Source: Acinetobacter chinensis
GTDB lineage: Bacteria; Pseudomonadota; Gammaproteobacteria; Pseudomonadales; Moraxellaceae
Reading direction: 5' to 3'
DNA: 64,000 bases
NCBI RefSeq assembly: GCF_002165375.2
Contig: NZ_CP032134.1
Coordinates: 372,001-436,000 of the forward strand
The notes beneath the pieces are model-generated. The model searched no databases and was not told the origin of the DNA. It worked only from the letters and a program-made list of their open reading frames with translations. Positions 27,483 to 35,583 of this stretch are shown piece after piece (within the stretch, counting starts at the first letter, position 1; every line of letters begins with the position of its first letter). Position numbers and translations under genes: made by a program.

Positions 27483-29258
27483 GTGGAAACTTTGAGCATA
27501 ACTTCACAGCCCGATACAGAAAACCAGGTGGATGAATGGATTCAGCAATGGAGCAGTTATATTCTGGGCGCACCCTATAATACTGAACCCGTTTCAGACA
27601 GTGCAAAACAGCTGGTTCAGCAGCTGTTGCTGGCTGCACAGCAGGGGGACAGCTGTCTTCTGGTCAATCAACACCAGGTCATGACACTGGGACAGATGGT
27701 GCAGAACAGTGCTTATGCAGAAAACAGTGTGATTCCGTTTGTGCATGACGGTGAGCGACTGTATCTATACCGTTACTGGTCTCTGGAGCAGCAGCTTTCA
27801 GATCAGGTTTTACGCTTAAAACAACAGACACTTGAAGCGGTGAATATTGAAGCCTATCAGGAACTGCTGACAGATCCATTTCAGCGACAGGCTTTGCAGA
27901 TGAGTGTAACGCAGTCACTGAATATCATTACGGGAGGACCAGGTACAGGTAAAACCTATACACTTGCCCGTATTATTGCCGTGCTTAATCAGACACAACC
28001 TGGACTGAGAATTGCGCTGGCAGCACCGACAGGTAAAGCCGCTCAGCGTATGAAAGAAGCACTGCAGAACTCATTGAATGATCCGAAGCTGACAGAACTG
28101 GCATCAGATGAACTGAAACAGCTGACACCAGTCACGATTCACCGGTTGCTTGGACTGGGAACAGGACAGAAGCCGAGATATCACGCCCGACAACCTCTGC
28201 CTTATGATGTTATTGTGGTTGATGAAGCCTCCATGCTGGATCTGAGTCTGGCGCAGATGCTGCTGGCCGCTGTCTCCAGTCAGGCACGGCTAATTCTGTT
28301 GGGTGATGCCAATCAGCTGGCATCTGTTGATGTTGGATCTGTACTGGCAGATTTGCAGCAGGTGACGGCACTGGCTGAGAACAGAGTGCATCTGGTCAAC
28401 AGCCGTCGGTTTGGGCAGGATGCCTTGATTGGAAAAATGGCTGCCTTTATTCAGCAGCAGGCAGAACAGCCGGATGCAGATGTACTGAAAGCATTTTCTG
28501 AGCAGATCGCCCAGCCAGGCATCATACAGCCCGTCGCATTGTCGAAGGATATGCAGGATGTTGTACAGCTTGAATATCTTCCTTCGCACAGACAGACACC
28601 CGCAGAGTGGTCTGAATGCTATGATCGTCTGATGTATGGTTACAGTACTTATGCAGACATACTCAGCAGCTATGTGAAAGCGGATCATGATGAAAGCATG
28701 TTACAGCAGATAGTGACCGTTTTTGATGACTACCGGATTCTGACAGCCATCCGCCATGGTGAGTCGGGCGTACATCAGCTGAATCTACAGATAACAAAAA
28801 GACTGCTGGAGAGACCGGTCATCGCGGCATCAGTGCAAGGTGACTGGTTTACCGGACGTCCGGTCATGATGACCTACAATGATTATCAGCTGGGGCTGTC
28901 CAATGGTGATATTGGTATCTGTCTGAACAGAATCAGAAATGGCAGTGCACAGTTTGAGGTGTATTTCCCAAGTCTGGATAAATGGGTTGCAGTTACGCGG
29001 TTACCTAAAAATATTGAAACGGCATTTGCACTGACAATTCATAAGTCACAGGGTTCTGAATTCAGGCACACCGCGGTGGTACTGGATGGAAATGCAACAA
29101 AACTGCTGAGCAGAGAGTTGTTGTATACCGCGATTACACGGGCAAAAAATACAGTCACACTATTGGTGAATGCAGATTCATTTGTACAGGCATTGAGTGT
29201 TCAGACTTGCAGGAATAGTGGATTATTAGCAAAAGTTAATCAAAAACTGAATTGTTAA
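27483..29258 (+). CDS. recD: Exodeoxyribonuclease V subunit RecD (5'-3' helicase)
   Basis: About 591 residues. It is the SF1B helicase partner of RecB in RecBCD. Walker A is GGPGTGKTYTLARI, Walker B VVDEASMLDLSLA, then LLGDANQLASVDVGSV, and near the end FALTIHKSQGSEF and YTAITRAKN. I chose GTG 27483 because GAGG sits 8 bases upstream. The GTG at 27459, 24 bases earlier and 4 bp after recB, has no such site. It is the last gene of the recCBD operon. A GacA-type box begins only 24 bp after its stop. Confidence 0.94.
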   Translation: METLSITSQPDTENQVDEWIQQWSSYILGAPYNTEPVSDSAKQLVQQLLLAAQQGDSCLLVNQHQVMTLGQMVQNSAYAENSVIPFVHDGERLYLYRYWSLEQQLSDQVLRLKQQTLEAVNIEAYQELLTDPFQRQALQMSVTQSLNIITGGPGTGKTYTLARIIAVLNQTQPGLRIALAAPTGKAAQRMKEALQNSLNDPKLTELASDELKQLTPVTIHRLLGLGTGQKPRYHARQPLPYDVIVVDEASMLDLSLAQMLLAAVSSQARLILLGDANQLASVDVGSVLADLQQVTALAENRVHLVNSRRFGQDALIGKMAAFIQQQAEQPDADVLKAFSEQIAQPGIIQPVALSKDMQDVVQLEYLPSHRQTPAEWSECYDRLMYGYSTYADILSSYVKADHDESMLQQIVTVFDDYRILTAIRHGESGVHQLNLQITKRLLERPVIAASVQGDWFTGRPVMMTYNDYQLGLSNGDIGICLNRIRNGSAQFEVYFPSLDKWVAVTRLPKNIETAFALTIHKSQGSEFRHTAVVLDGNATKLLSRELLYTAITRAKNTVTLLVNADSFVQALSVQTCRNSGLLAKVNQKLNC

Positions 29259-29282
29259 AGAATTATTAACAATACTGGGCTT

Positions 29283-29300
29283 TGTACGAAATGGCTTACA
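29283..29300 (+). promoter_or_regulatory. GacA/UvrY-type upstream activating box 1
   Basis: TGTACG-AAATGG-CTTACA fits the known GacA box TGTAAG-N6-CTTACA with one mismatch and exact spacing. It lies in the gap after recD and upstream of the first predicted small RNA. The same one-base variant recurs in box 2 at 29547. Confidence 0.7.
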
Positions 29301-29361
29301 TTAATTCAAGAGATTTGCGCATAGAGCTTACGGGGACTTTTTGAGAAGATGACCGTACAAA

Positions 29362-29510
29362 TTGCTCAACAAGGAATGTTGAGAATAATCGCAAAACTAT
29401 AATAATAAAGTCGTTTAGACAGCGAGCTTACAGAGACGTAAGCGAAAAGAGGAAACTTACAGCCGCTAAGCCTTGTAGTTTTGGGAGAGACTACAGGGCT
29501 TTTTATTTTT
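29362..29510 (+). ncRNA. Predicted CsrA/RsmA-binding small RNA 1 (RsmX/Y/Z-like)
   Basis: No protein is encoded here. A perfect 7-bp hairpin at 29365-29383 (CTCAACA/TGTTGAG) shows the loop AGGAA, inside ACAAGGAATGT, close to the CsrA consensus ACARGGAUGU. A second hairpin at 29426-29443 (GCTTAC/GTAAGC) has loop AGAGAC. AGAGGAAA at about 29448 and GGGAG in the terminator loop give further GGA sites. The 3' end is a strong terminator. A weak -10 (TACAAA, 29356-29361) would start the RNA near 29367. An alternative -10 (TATAAT, 29398-29403) would give a shorter RNA without the first hairpin. The expected role is to sequester CsrA/RsmA. The 5' end is approximate. Confidence 0.65.
29469..29510 (+). 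terminator. Terminator of predicted small RNA 1
   Basis: AGCCTTGTAGT pairs with ACTACAGGGCT (11 bp, one G-U) and is followed by TTTTATTTTT. The 10-nt loop contains GGGAG, another possible CsrA/RsmA site. Confidence 0.88.
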
Positions 29511-29546
29511 CATCAGAAATTACACAATAATATAATGTTTACTTAT

Positions 29547-29564
29547 TGTACGAAAATACTTACA
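29547..29564 (+). promoter_or_regulatory. GacA/UvrY-type upstream activating box 2
   Basis: TGTACG-AAAATA-CTTACA has the same half-sites and spacing as box 1, with a different spacer sequence. Its centre lies about 70 bp upstream of the start suggested by a -10-like TATTAC at 29613-29618, a distance seen for GacA-dependent rsm promoters. Confidence 0.7.
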
Positions 29565-29622
29565 AACAGATACGTAAAAGTGGACTTTTTTCATTCAGTG
29601 AATATGGCAAAATATTACACAT

Positions 29623-29760
29623 AGGGAAGTAAAAGTTAAACATGGAATGTTTAATAAAAACCGCGTGAAGCGGATACTATGACAATAAATAAAACAATGA
29701 TAATTAAAATAAAAGAAACTACAGCGCAGAAAAAGCCCCAGACTTGGTCCGGGGCTTTTT
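29623..29760 (+). ncRNA. Predicted CsrA/RsmA-binding small RNA 2 (RsmX/Y/Z-like)
   Basis: This second unit has the same logic as the first. GGGAAG lies near the inferred 5' end. A perfect 7-bp hairpin at 29636-29654 (TTAAACA/TGTTTAA) presents TGGAA within ACATGGAATGT. A CCGC-GTGAA-GCGG hairpin at 29661-29673 carries GGA at its end. It stops at a strong terminator. No reading frame with a ribosome site fits. The two RNAs share the box, a GGACTTTTT element between box and start, and the hairpin core, so they probably arose by duplication. The expected role is to titrate CsrA/RsmA. The 5' end is approximate. Confidence 0.65.
29730..29760. terminator. Bidirectional terminator, small RNA 2 and serine hydrolase gene
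   Basis: AAAAAGCCCC and GGGGCTTTTT pair perfectly around a small inner GAC-TTG-GTC stem. A-tract and T-tract flank both sides, so it can stop the small RNA on the plus strand and the serine hydrolase transcript, whose stop is at 29765, on the minus strand. Confidence 0.88.
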
Positions 29761-29764
29761 CATT

Positions 29765-31117
29765 TCAGACCAGGTTGGTTTCAGTCCGGTCTGTTCCAAA
29801 CAGAGAGCGGCGCTGTTCTTTGGGAACCTTCGGGCACTGAGTAGAGATCTGGTAAAGAGAGGCAGCCAGTGCTGGAATATGTGTTCCAAGCACAGATTTT
29901 CCGGTATTGATGAAAGAGACACTGATATCCCGCTCAGGATCTGCCCAGCATAAAATATTGGAAAATCCTAAGTGACCAAATGCCTGTCCTGTCATTGGAC
30001 CAAAGACCCCTAGAGGATTACTGCCCAGCATTGGGCCCAGTGCATAACGCATCGGAGCAAGCAGAGTCCGGTCAATACTTGTCGTGGACGTTGGCAGCGT
30101 TGCGCGGAAGACAGTTTCAGGGCTCATGATCTGTTTTCCGTTGTAACTGCCGCCATTCAATAACATTTCAAAAAAACGGTTGGACTGTTCTGCACTGGTA
30201 TAAATATTACCTGCCGGGCAGATGGTATCCATAAAACGGTGATCATTGGTGACATCGACAGCAAGCTGTAATCCACCCCCGAGTACATGATTCAGATAAT
30301 GATCGGTACCCAGTTTAGGGTGCATTCCTGTCGGATAGTTCAATGCCACCTGGTCACGGAATTCAGGTTTCAGACCATAATTGAAAAAGGGCATGTCCAT
30401 CGGTTTCTCAATATGCTCATGTAAAAACTGACGCAGATCCTGACCTGTGACCCGTTCAATCAGCTCTCCTAAAATATACCCTGCGGTGACAGCATGATAG
30501 GCAAGGTGTGCACCCGCAGGAGAGATCGGTTTAGAGGCATATAACTGTTGTAAAATCTGTTCTTTATCAAATAACAGTTCAGGTGTGACTTCGGTTTCAA
30601 CACGGGGAATACCGCCACGGTGTGACAGCAGATGGAATATGGTTGCCCGACGTTTCCCGTTCTGAGCATATTCAGGAATGTAATAACTGACAGGATCAAG
30701 CAGATTGATTTCACCAGTTTCATCCAGCATGTGAATGAGCATCGCTGTAATCATTTTGGAGGCAGAAAACAGACAGACGGGTGTATCAGGTGTGGCAACA
30801 ATTGCCTGATCAGACAGACCGGAGGCTGAATTTCCCTGCGCATAGCCAATACTGCGGTTCAGCATAATCTGTCCTTTACGCCGCAGACAGAAGCTGATCA
30901 GAGGATAATTTCCTGTTTTGTACAGGTTTTCAATGCTCTGCCAGATTTTTGAAACCTGCTGATCAGTCATACCCCCAAGCTCGGGTGCAACCTCATCAAG
31001 GCTACGGGTCACCTGTGACAGGTCTTTGGGTACATAGCAGGTATTGGTGGAAAAAAGTTTCACAACAGGCATCCATGATTCATTTTTTTTATAGAAGAAC
31101 AAATATTGCAGTTTCAT
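29765..31117 (-). CDS. Serine hydrolase of the beta-lactamase / penicillin-binding (EstB) family
   Basis: This 450-residue protein has the class C beta-lactamase fold seen in esterases such as EstB and LpqH-like hydrolases. The catalytic S-x-x-K is S118-A-S-K121, followed by LLSHRGGIPR and a tyrosine motif AYHAVTAGYILGELIE. FGHLGFSN near the C-terminus is in the position of the KTG box. There is no clear signal peptide, so a cytosolic esterase or lipase is more likely than an antibiotic-hydrolysing enzyme. It is monocistronic, divergent from rpsO, and shares its terminator with small RNA 2. Confidence 0.85.
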   Translation of the reverse strand: MKLQYLFFYKKNESWMPVVKLFSTNTCYVPKDLSQVTRSLDEVAPELGGMTDQQVSKIWQSIENLYKTGNYPLISFCLRRKGQIMLNRSIGYAQGNSASGLSDQAIVATPDTPVCLFSASKMITAMLIHMLDETGEINLLDPVSYYIPEYAQNGKRRATIFHLLSHRGGIPRVETEVTPELLFDKEQILQQLYASKPISPAGAHLAYHAVTAGYILGELIERVTGQDLRQFLHEHIEKPMDMPFFNYGLKPEFRDQVALNYPTGMHPKLGTDHYLNHVLGGGLQLAVDVTNDHRFMDTICPAGNIYTSAEQSNRFFEMLLNGGSYNGKQIMSPETVFRATLPTSTTSIDRTLLAPMRYALGPMLGSNPLGVFGPMTGQAFGHLGFSNILCWADPERDISVSFINTGKSVLGTHIPALAASLYQISTQCPKVPKEQRRSLFGTDRTETNLV

Positions 31118-31175
31118 GACGCGCTGTCAGTGTCTCATCTGACTGAAAATGGTTGCCGATTATGCAAGTGATCTT

Positions 31176-31204
31176 TTGCATTCAGCAGCAATTTCCCTTA
31201 AAAT
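31176..31204 (+). promoter_or_regulatory. Sigma-70 promoter of rpsO
   Basis: TTGCAT at 31176-31181 and TAAAAT at 31199-31204 are separated by exactly 17 bp, close to the sigma-70 consensus. Transcription would start near 31211 and give a leader of about 90 nt. Confidence 0.7.
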
Positions 31205-31232
31205 AGCGGCTTGCTGTAGTGATGCACGGCAG

Positions 31233-31260
31233 TCAGCTTAATTTTGAAGAGTTAAGCTGA
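31233..31260 (+). promoter_or_regulatory. Hairpin in the rpsO leader
   Basis: TCAGCTTAA and TTAAGCTGA form a perfect 9-bp stem with a 10-nt loop, about 40 nt before the rpsO start. S15 represses its own mRNA through leader structures in several bacteria. This hairpin is a candidate for that, but it is not followed by a T-run and its shape is not diagnostic. Confidence 0.45.
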
Positions 31261-31300
31261 TTTGTATCAAATATTTACATAAGCATCTCGGAGAAATCGA

Positions 31301-31570
31301 ATGGCTTTAACTAACACAGATCGCGCAGAGATCGTTGCTAAATTCGCTCGTGCTGAAAATGACACTGGTTCACCAGAAGTTCAGGTAGCACTTTTAACAG
31401 CTCAAATCAATGACTTACAGGGTCACTTCAAAGAGCACAAACACGACCACCATAGCCGTCGCGGTCTGATCCGTATGGTTAACCAGCGTCGTAAGCTTCT
31501 TGATTACCTGAAAGGTAAAGATGCGACTCGTTATAGCGATCTGATCGCTGCTTTAGGTTTACGTCGTTAA
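31301..31570 (+). CDS. rpsO: 30S ribosomal protein S15
   Basis: This is an 89-residue S15 of normal length, with the family core LTAQINDLQGHFKEHKHDHH then SRRGLIRMVNQRRKLLDYL. It binds 16S rRNA early in assembly of the small subunit. A good ribosome site (GGAGAA) precedes the ATG. Its own promoter and leader hairpin lie upstream and pnp lies downstream, the usual rpsO-pnp order. Confidence 0.98.
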   Translation: MALTNTDRAEIVAKFARAENDTGSPEVQVALLTAQINDLQGHFKEHKHDHHSRRGLIRMVNQRRKLLDYLKGKDATRYSDLIAALGLRR

Positions 31571-31662
31571 TTCGATTTAAACTTTTATTTTCGGAAGATT
31601 GCATGATTAATGCTGTACTGATGAAAACTAAAGTACACCTGAGTAAAATCGGGTAACTGGAA

Positions 31663-31688
31663 GGGGCGATTGTTCGCTCCTTCTTTGT
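31663..31688 (+). terminator. Terminator-like hairpin between rpsO and pnp
   Basis: GGGGCGA-TTGT-TCGCTCC forms a 7-bp stem with one G-U pair, followed by TTCTTTGTG. It should end part of the rpsO transcripts before pnp. Confidence 0.65.
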
Positions 31689-31711
31689 GTCTTAAATAAG
31701 TGTTTTGAATA

Positions 31712-31787
31712 TCTGGTGAGGTCGGCTTCTAAGCTTTGTCATTTATGTTGTTGATATGAATGCCAAACCTTAGGGGTCTCCACCAGA
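31712..31787 (+). promoter_or_regulatory. Long stem in the pnp leader
   Basis: TCTGGTG at 31712-31718 pairs with CACCAGA at 31781-31787. Inside, AGGT pairs with ACCT and GGC with GCC. This gives an irregular long hairpin just before the pnp ribosome site. In E. coli the pnp leader forms a double-stranded stem that RNase III cuts, after which PNPase represses its own mRNA. A similar role here is inferred from position and shape. Confidence 0.5.
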
Positions 31788-31811
31788 AGAAAAATCAGGA
31801 AAGAAAAATAC

Positions 31812-33905
31812 ATGTCGATGTTTAATATTATTCGTAAAGAATTCCAGTACGGTCAGCATCAGGTTGTTCTTGAAACAGGTCGTGTTGCGCGTCAGGCAAA
31901 TACTGTAGTAGTTACTATGGGCGGCGTAACAGTACTGGTTGCAATTGTTGCTCAACCAAAAGCAAAAGCGGGTCAGGACTTTTTCCCACTGACTGTGAAC
32001 TACCAGGAAAAACAATATGCTGCGGGTCGTATCCCAGGTGGTTACGGTAAGCGCGAAGGTCGTCAATCTGAAGCTGAAACTTTAATTTCACGTCTGATTG
32101 ACCGTCCAATCCGTCCATTGTTCCCAGAAGGTTTCTACAACGAAATCCAGGTAACAGCTACGGTTGTTTCCTCTGACAAAACTATGGATGCAGATATTGC
32201 TGCAATGATTGGTGCTTCAGCTGCAATGTCGATTGCAGGTGTTCCATTTGCAGGTCCAATCGCAGGTGCACGTGTTGGTTTGATCAACGGTGAATACATC
32301 CTGAACCCGAACAATGAACAACTTGCTCAATCTGATCTTGACCTTGTGGTTGCAGGTACGGAAGCTGCTGTACTTATGGTTGAATCTGAAGCGAAAGAAC
32401 TTTCAGAAGACCAGATGCTGGGTGCTGTGCTTTTCGGTCATGATGAAATGCAGATTGCAATTCAGGCGATCAAAGAATTTGCTGCAGCTGCTGGTGCAGT
32501 TGAATCAACCTGGGTTGCTCCAGTTAAAAATGAAGAACTTCTTGGAAAATTAAAAGAAGCTTTCGAAGCGAAAATCTCTGAAGCATATACGATTGCTGTT
32601 AAGCAGGACCGTTATGCGGCTCTGGATGCACTTCACGCAGAAGCTGTAGCTCAGTTTGTTCCTGAAAATGATGAAACTGGCATTGCTGCAGAAGTTGACG
32701 AGTTATTCGAAGATCTTAAATACCGTACAGTACGTGACAACATCCTTTCAGGTAAACCACGTATTGACGGTCGTGATACTAAAACTGTACGTGCAATCGA
32801 TGTACAGGTTGGTGTACTGGGTCGTGCGCACGGTTCTGCACTGTTCACACGTGGTGAAACTCAGGCACTGGTGACAACTACACTGGGTAATACACGTGAT
32901 GCGTTGATGGTTGATACGCTTGCGGGCACTAAAACTGACAACTTCATGTTGCACTACAACTTCCCTGCATACTCTGTAGGTGAAACTGGTCGTGAATCAG
33001 GTCCTAAACGTCGTGAAATCGGTCACGGTCGTCTGGCTCGCCGTGGTGTTCAGGCAGTTCTTCCTGCAGCTGACCGCTTCCCGTACGTAATCCGTATTGT
33101 ATCTGACATCACTGAATCCAACGGTTCGTCTTCAATGGCTTCTGTATGTGGTGCTTCATTGTCTCTTATGGATGCAGGTGTTCCACTTAAAGCACCGGTT
33201 GCAGGTATCGCAATGGGTCTTGTGAAAGAAGGCGAGCGTTTCGCTGTTCTTTCTGACATCCTGGGTGACGAAGATCACCTTGGCGACATGGACTTTAAAG
33301 TAGCAGGTTCTGCGAACGGTATTACTGCACTTCAGATGGATATCAAAATCGAAGGTATCACTGAAGAAATCATGGAAGCTGCATTGAATCAGGCTTATGC
33401 GGGTCGTATGCACATCCTGAATGAAATGAACCAGGTGATTTCACGTGCACGTCCAGAAATCTCCATGCACGCGCCTACATTCCAGGTGATCAACATCAAC
33501 CCAGACAAGATTCGTGATGTCATCGGTAAAGGCGGTGCAACCATCCGTGCAATTACTGAAGAAACGAAAGCTGCGATTGATATTGAAGACAACGGTACAG
33601 TTCGCGTATTTGGTGAAACTAAAGCTGCTGCTTCTGCTGCTGTTGCGAAAATTCAGGCACTGACTGCTGAAATCGAACCAGGCACAATCTATGCAGGTAA
33701 AGTTATCCGTATCGTTGAATTCGGTGCTTTCGTAAACATTCTGCCAGGTACTGACGGTCTGCTGCACATTTCTCAGATTTCAAATGAGCGTGTTGCAAAC
33801 GTAACTGACGTTCTGACTGAAGGTCAGGCGATTAACGTTCAGGTTGCAGATGTAGATAACCGTGGTCGTATTAAACTGACAATGAAAGATGTAGAACAGG
33901 CTTAA
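31812..33905 (+). CDS. pnp: Polynucleotide phosphorylase
   Basis: This 697-residue protein degrades RNA 3' to 5' using phosphate and is part of the RNA degradosome. Two RNase PH domains (about 1-230 and 310-530) flank a helical domain. A KH domain (NPDKIRDVIGKGGATIRAI, about 560) and an S1 domain (YAGKVIRIVEFGAFVNILPG, about 625) follow. FPAYSVGETGRESGPKRREI carries RNA-contact residues. AGGAAAG precedes the ATG. Length and domains are normal. The codon choice looks strongly biased, as expected for a highly expressed gene. Confidence 0.98.
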   Translation: MSMFNIIRKEFQYGQHQVVLETGRVARQANTVVVTMGGVTVLVAIVAQPKAKAGQDFFPLTVNYQEKQYAAGRIPGGYGKREGRQSEAETLISRLIDRPIRPLFPEGFYNEIQVTATVVSSDKTMDADIAAMIGASAAMSIAGVPFAGPIAGARVGLINGEYILNPNNEQLAQSDLDLVVAGTEAAVLMVESEAKELSEDQMLGAVLFGHDEMQIAIQAIKEFAAAAGAVESTWVAPVKNEELLGKLKEAFEAKISEAYTIAVKQDRYAALDALHAEAVAQFVPENDETGIAAEVDELFEDLKYRTVRDNILSGKPRIDGRDTKTVRAIDVQVGVLGRAHGSALFTRGETQALVTTTLGNTRDALMVDTLAGTKTDNFMLHYNFPAYSVGETGRESGPKRREIGHGRLARRGVQAVLPAADRFPYVIRIVSDITESNGSSSMASVCGASLSLMDAGVPLKAPVAGIAMGLVKEGERFAVLSDILGDEDHLGDMDFKVAGSANGITALQMDIKIEGITEEIMEAALNQAYAGRMHILNEMNQVISRARPEISMHAPTFQVININPDKIRDVIGKGGATIRAITEETKAAIDIEDNGTVRVFGETKAAASAAVAKIQALTAEIEPGTIYAGKVIRIVEFGAFVNILPGTDGLLHISQISNERVANVTDVLTEGQAINVQVADVDNRGRIKLTMKDVEQA

Positions 33906-33925
33906 TCTGTCGGTTCAGTTTTTTT

Positions 33926-33979
33926 AAAAAGCCCTGTGTGTGCCAAAGTCGTGACTTTGGCTTGCTCAGGGCTTTTTTT
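33926..33979 (+). terminator. Intrinsic terminator of pnp
   Basis: AAAAAGCCCTG pairs with CAGGGCTTTTTTT, with an inner stem GCCAAAGTC/GACTTTGGC. It starts about 20 bp after the pnp stop. It also shows that the transporter gene to the right must start beyond it. Confidence 0.88.
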
Positions 33980-34021
33980 ATGGGCATGATGCAGGCAGGG
34001 ATAATCAGAATAATTGACCGT

Positions 34022-35245
34022 ATGCAGACTTTTTATTTTTTTCATCATCCAGATCATCAGAATATCTGCGTCCAGAAAATGCCTGTCAGCGAAACGGAGC
34101 AGCAGTTTACCTGGATTGACTGTACCCGTGAAGATGTGGTGAACAGAGCAGAAGAGTGGCAAAAAGAAATTTTTGAGCAGACAGGTCTTCTGATGAATGA
34201 ATATCATGTCAGGGATATTCTGAATCTGGAACATCCCTGTGCTTTTGATGCGATGGATGAATATGATCTGCTGATTTTTAGAAAACTGATTACTCCTGAT
34301 GACCATATCAGCAGTGGTGAAAATGCGATTGAACAGCATGAACGGGTCTTTGGTCTGGCAACATCCCCGATCAGTTTCATCTCCACCGATCAGGTGCTCA
34401 TCACCATAAGGGAGCGGGGCAATCATGCGGTGGAGAGCTATATCAACCGCATTCAGAATGTCGTGCAGAAACCCTTTGATGAGCAGAATAAACCCCGAAA
34501 ACTGGCGAGCACCTCACTGGATTTACAGTTACGTCTGTTAAATACCATGATTGATGGATATCTTGATCTGCGTATGCCTTTGACCCGCCGTGTTGAGTTC
34601 TGGCAACAGGAACTGTTGCAGGGAAACCGTCGTTTTACCAAATGGCAGCAGTTGTTTCAGGAAAATATGGCTTTGCAGCAGATGGAAAATCTGTGTGAAG
34701 AACAGATTGACGCCCTGCAGGAACTGCGTGATGAGATTGTTGAAAACTTTGGGCATTTAAAGCCAAGAAAAAAAGCTGAAAAGCAGGATCTGATTCTGGT
34801 TCGGGTGGATGATCTGGTCAGCCATGTTGAACGGATCCAGAAATACACTGCGCGACTCAGTACAGCCATTCAGTCAGCCATAGATCTGCATTTCTCTGCA
34901 ATATCGAATCAGACCAATGAAAACATGCGTATTCTTGCGATTATTACCGCAGTTTTTGCCCCTCTGACTTTATTGACAGGCGTATATGGAATGAATTTTG
35001 AATTTATTCCGGGTCTGAAAAGTCCTGTGGGCTTCTGGATTATGCTGAGTGCAATGCTGCTGTGTACCATTGCACTGCTCATTTATTTCTATCGCCGTCA
35101 TCTCGTTGGACGGGGAGAGCGCAGTGTGATGGACATGCTGGCACAGCAACATAAAAATCAGCATGTCAATCTTCTATGGTTTCTGGATTATGAGCCGATC
35201 AAACAGACCATGAAAGAAATGGAAAAAATAACCCGGATGAAATGA
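34022..35245 (+). CDS. CorA/ZntB-family divalent metal transporter
   Basis: From ATG 34022 the product has 407 residues. The open frame extends left to 33938, but that would put the start inside the pnp terminator. The ribosome site is poor for every candidate, so the start is uncertain. A large cytosolic helical domain is followed by two C-terminal membrane helices. The first ends in TLLTGVYGMNFEF, which holds the GMN pore signature of CorA-type Mg2+ or Zn2+ channels; the second is FWIMLSAMLLCTIALLIYFY. The protein sits in the inner membrane as a pentamer. The metal (Mg, Zn or Co) cannot be told from the sequence. Confidence 0.88.
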   Translation: MQTFYFFHHPDHQNICVQKMPVSETEQQFTWIDCTREDVVNRAEEWQKEIFEQTGLLMNEYHVRDILNLEHPCAFDAMDEYDLLIFRKLITPDDHISSGENAIEQHERVFGLATSPISFISTDQVLITIRERGNHAVESYINRIQNVVQKPFDEQNKPRKLASTSLDLQLRLLNTMIDGYLDLRMPLTRRVEFWQQELLQGNRRFTKWQQLFQENMALQQMENLCEEQIDALQELRDEIVENFGHLKPRKKAEKQDLILVRVDDLVSHVERIQKYTARLSTAIQSAIDLHFSAISNQTNENMRILAIITAVFAPLTLLTGVYGMNFEFIPGLKSPVGFWIMLSAMLLCTIALLIYFYRRHLVGRGERSVMDMLAQQHKNQHVNLLWFLDYEPIKQTMKEMEKITRMK

Positions 35246-35290
35246 CCACAGGCAGCGCAGGTTTTCAGCTCGGCTATTCAGTGCTCGGGT

Positions 35291-35515
35291 TTAATCCAGC
35301 TGTTTTGAATGCTGTTGCAGCAGATGATAGATTTCATCTTTCAGATGCAGTTTTTTGCGTTTCAGCGCTTCAATATCATCATTGATCAGATGAACTGGAT
35401 TGAGTTCAAGCTGAATAATTCTCTGATCAAGCTGCTCATGATCTTCGAAAATTTTGGCAAAGTGAGGATTTTTTTCACGTAATCCAGGAATTAAATCCTT
35501 ATGCTCTGGAAACAT
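35291..35515 (-). CDS. YdcH-family (DUF465) small protein
   Basis: Starting at the internal ATG, the product is 74 residues and begins MFPEHKDLIPGLREKNPHF, which matches the usual start and length of E. coli YdcH. A longer frame from 35551 adds 12 residues (MKVKECNKKIKN) and has a GGGGAG 11 bases upstream, so that start is also possible. The remainder is a charged helical hairpin (ALKRKKLHLKDEIYHLLQQH). DUF465 proteins are widespread and of unknown function. Confidence 0.8.
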   Translation of the reverse strand: MFPEHKDLIPGLREKNPHFAKIFEDHEQLDQRIIQLELNPVHLINDDIEALKRKKLHLKDEIYHLLQQHSKQLD

Positions 35516-35583
35516 ATTTTTAATTTTCTTATTACATTCCTTAACTTTCATATCGGGTATGGCTCCCCATAGTCACTGGTCTT

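Noticed and set aside
29283..29510. 6S RNA, tmRNA or RNase P RNA in the gap after recD
   Set aside because: The size is too small for the last two, and the closed-bubble structure of 6S RNA is not visible; GGA hairpins with a GacA box fit an Rsm-type RNA better.
29765..31117. Class C antibiotic-hydrolysing beta-lactamase
   Set aside because: No signal peptide is visible and the KTG box is replaced by HLG, which fits EstB-like esterases better.
33902..34426. Minus-strand frame of 174 codons over the CorA-type gene start
   Set aside because: It is opposite the transporter gene and covers the pnp terminator; composition is that of an antisense shadow.
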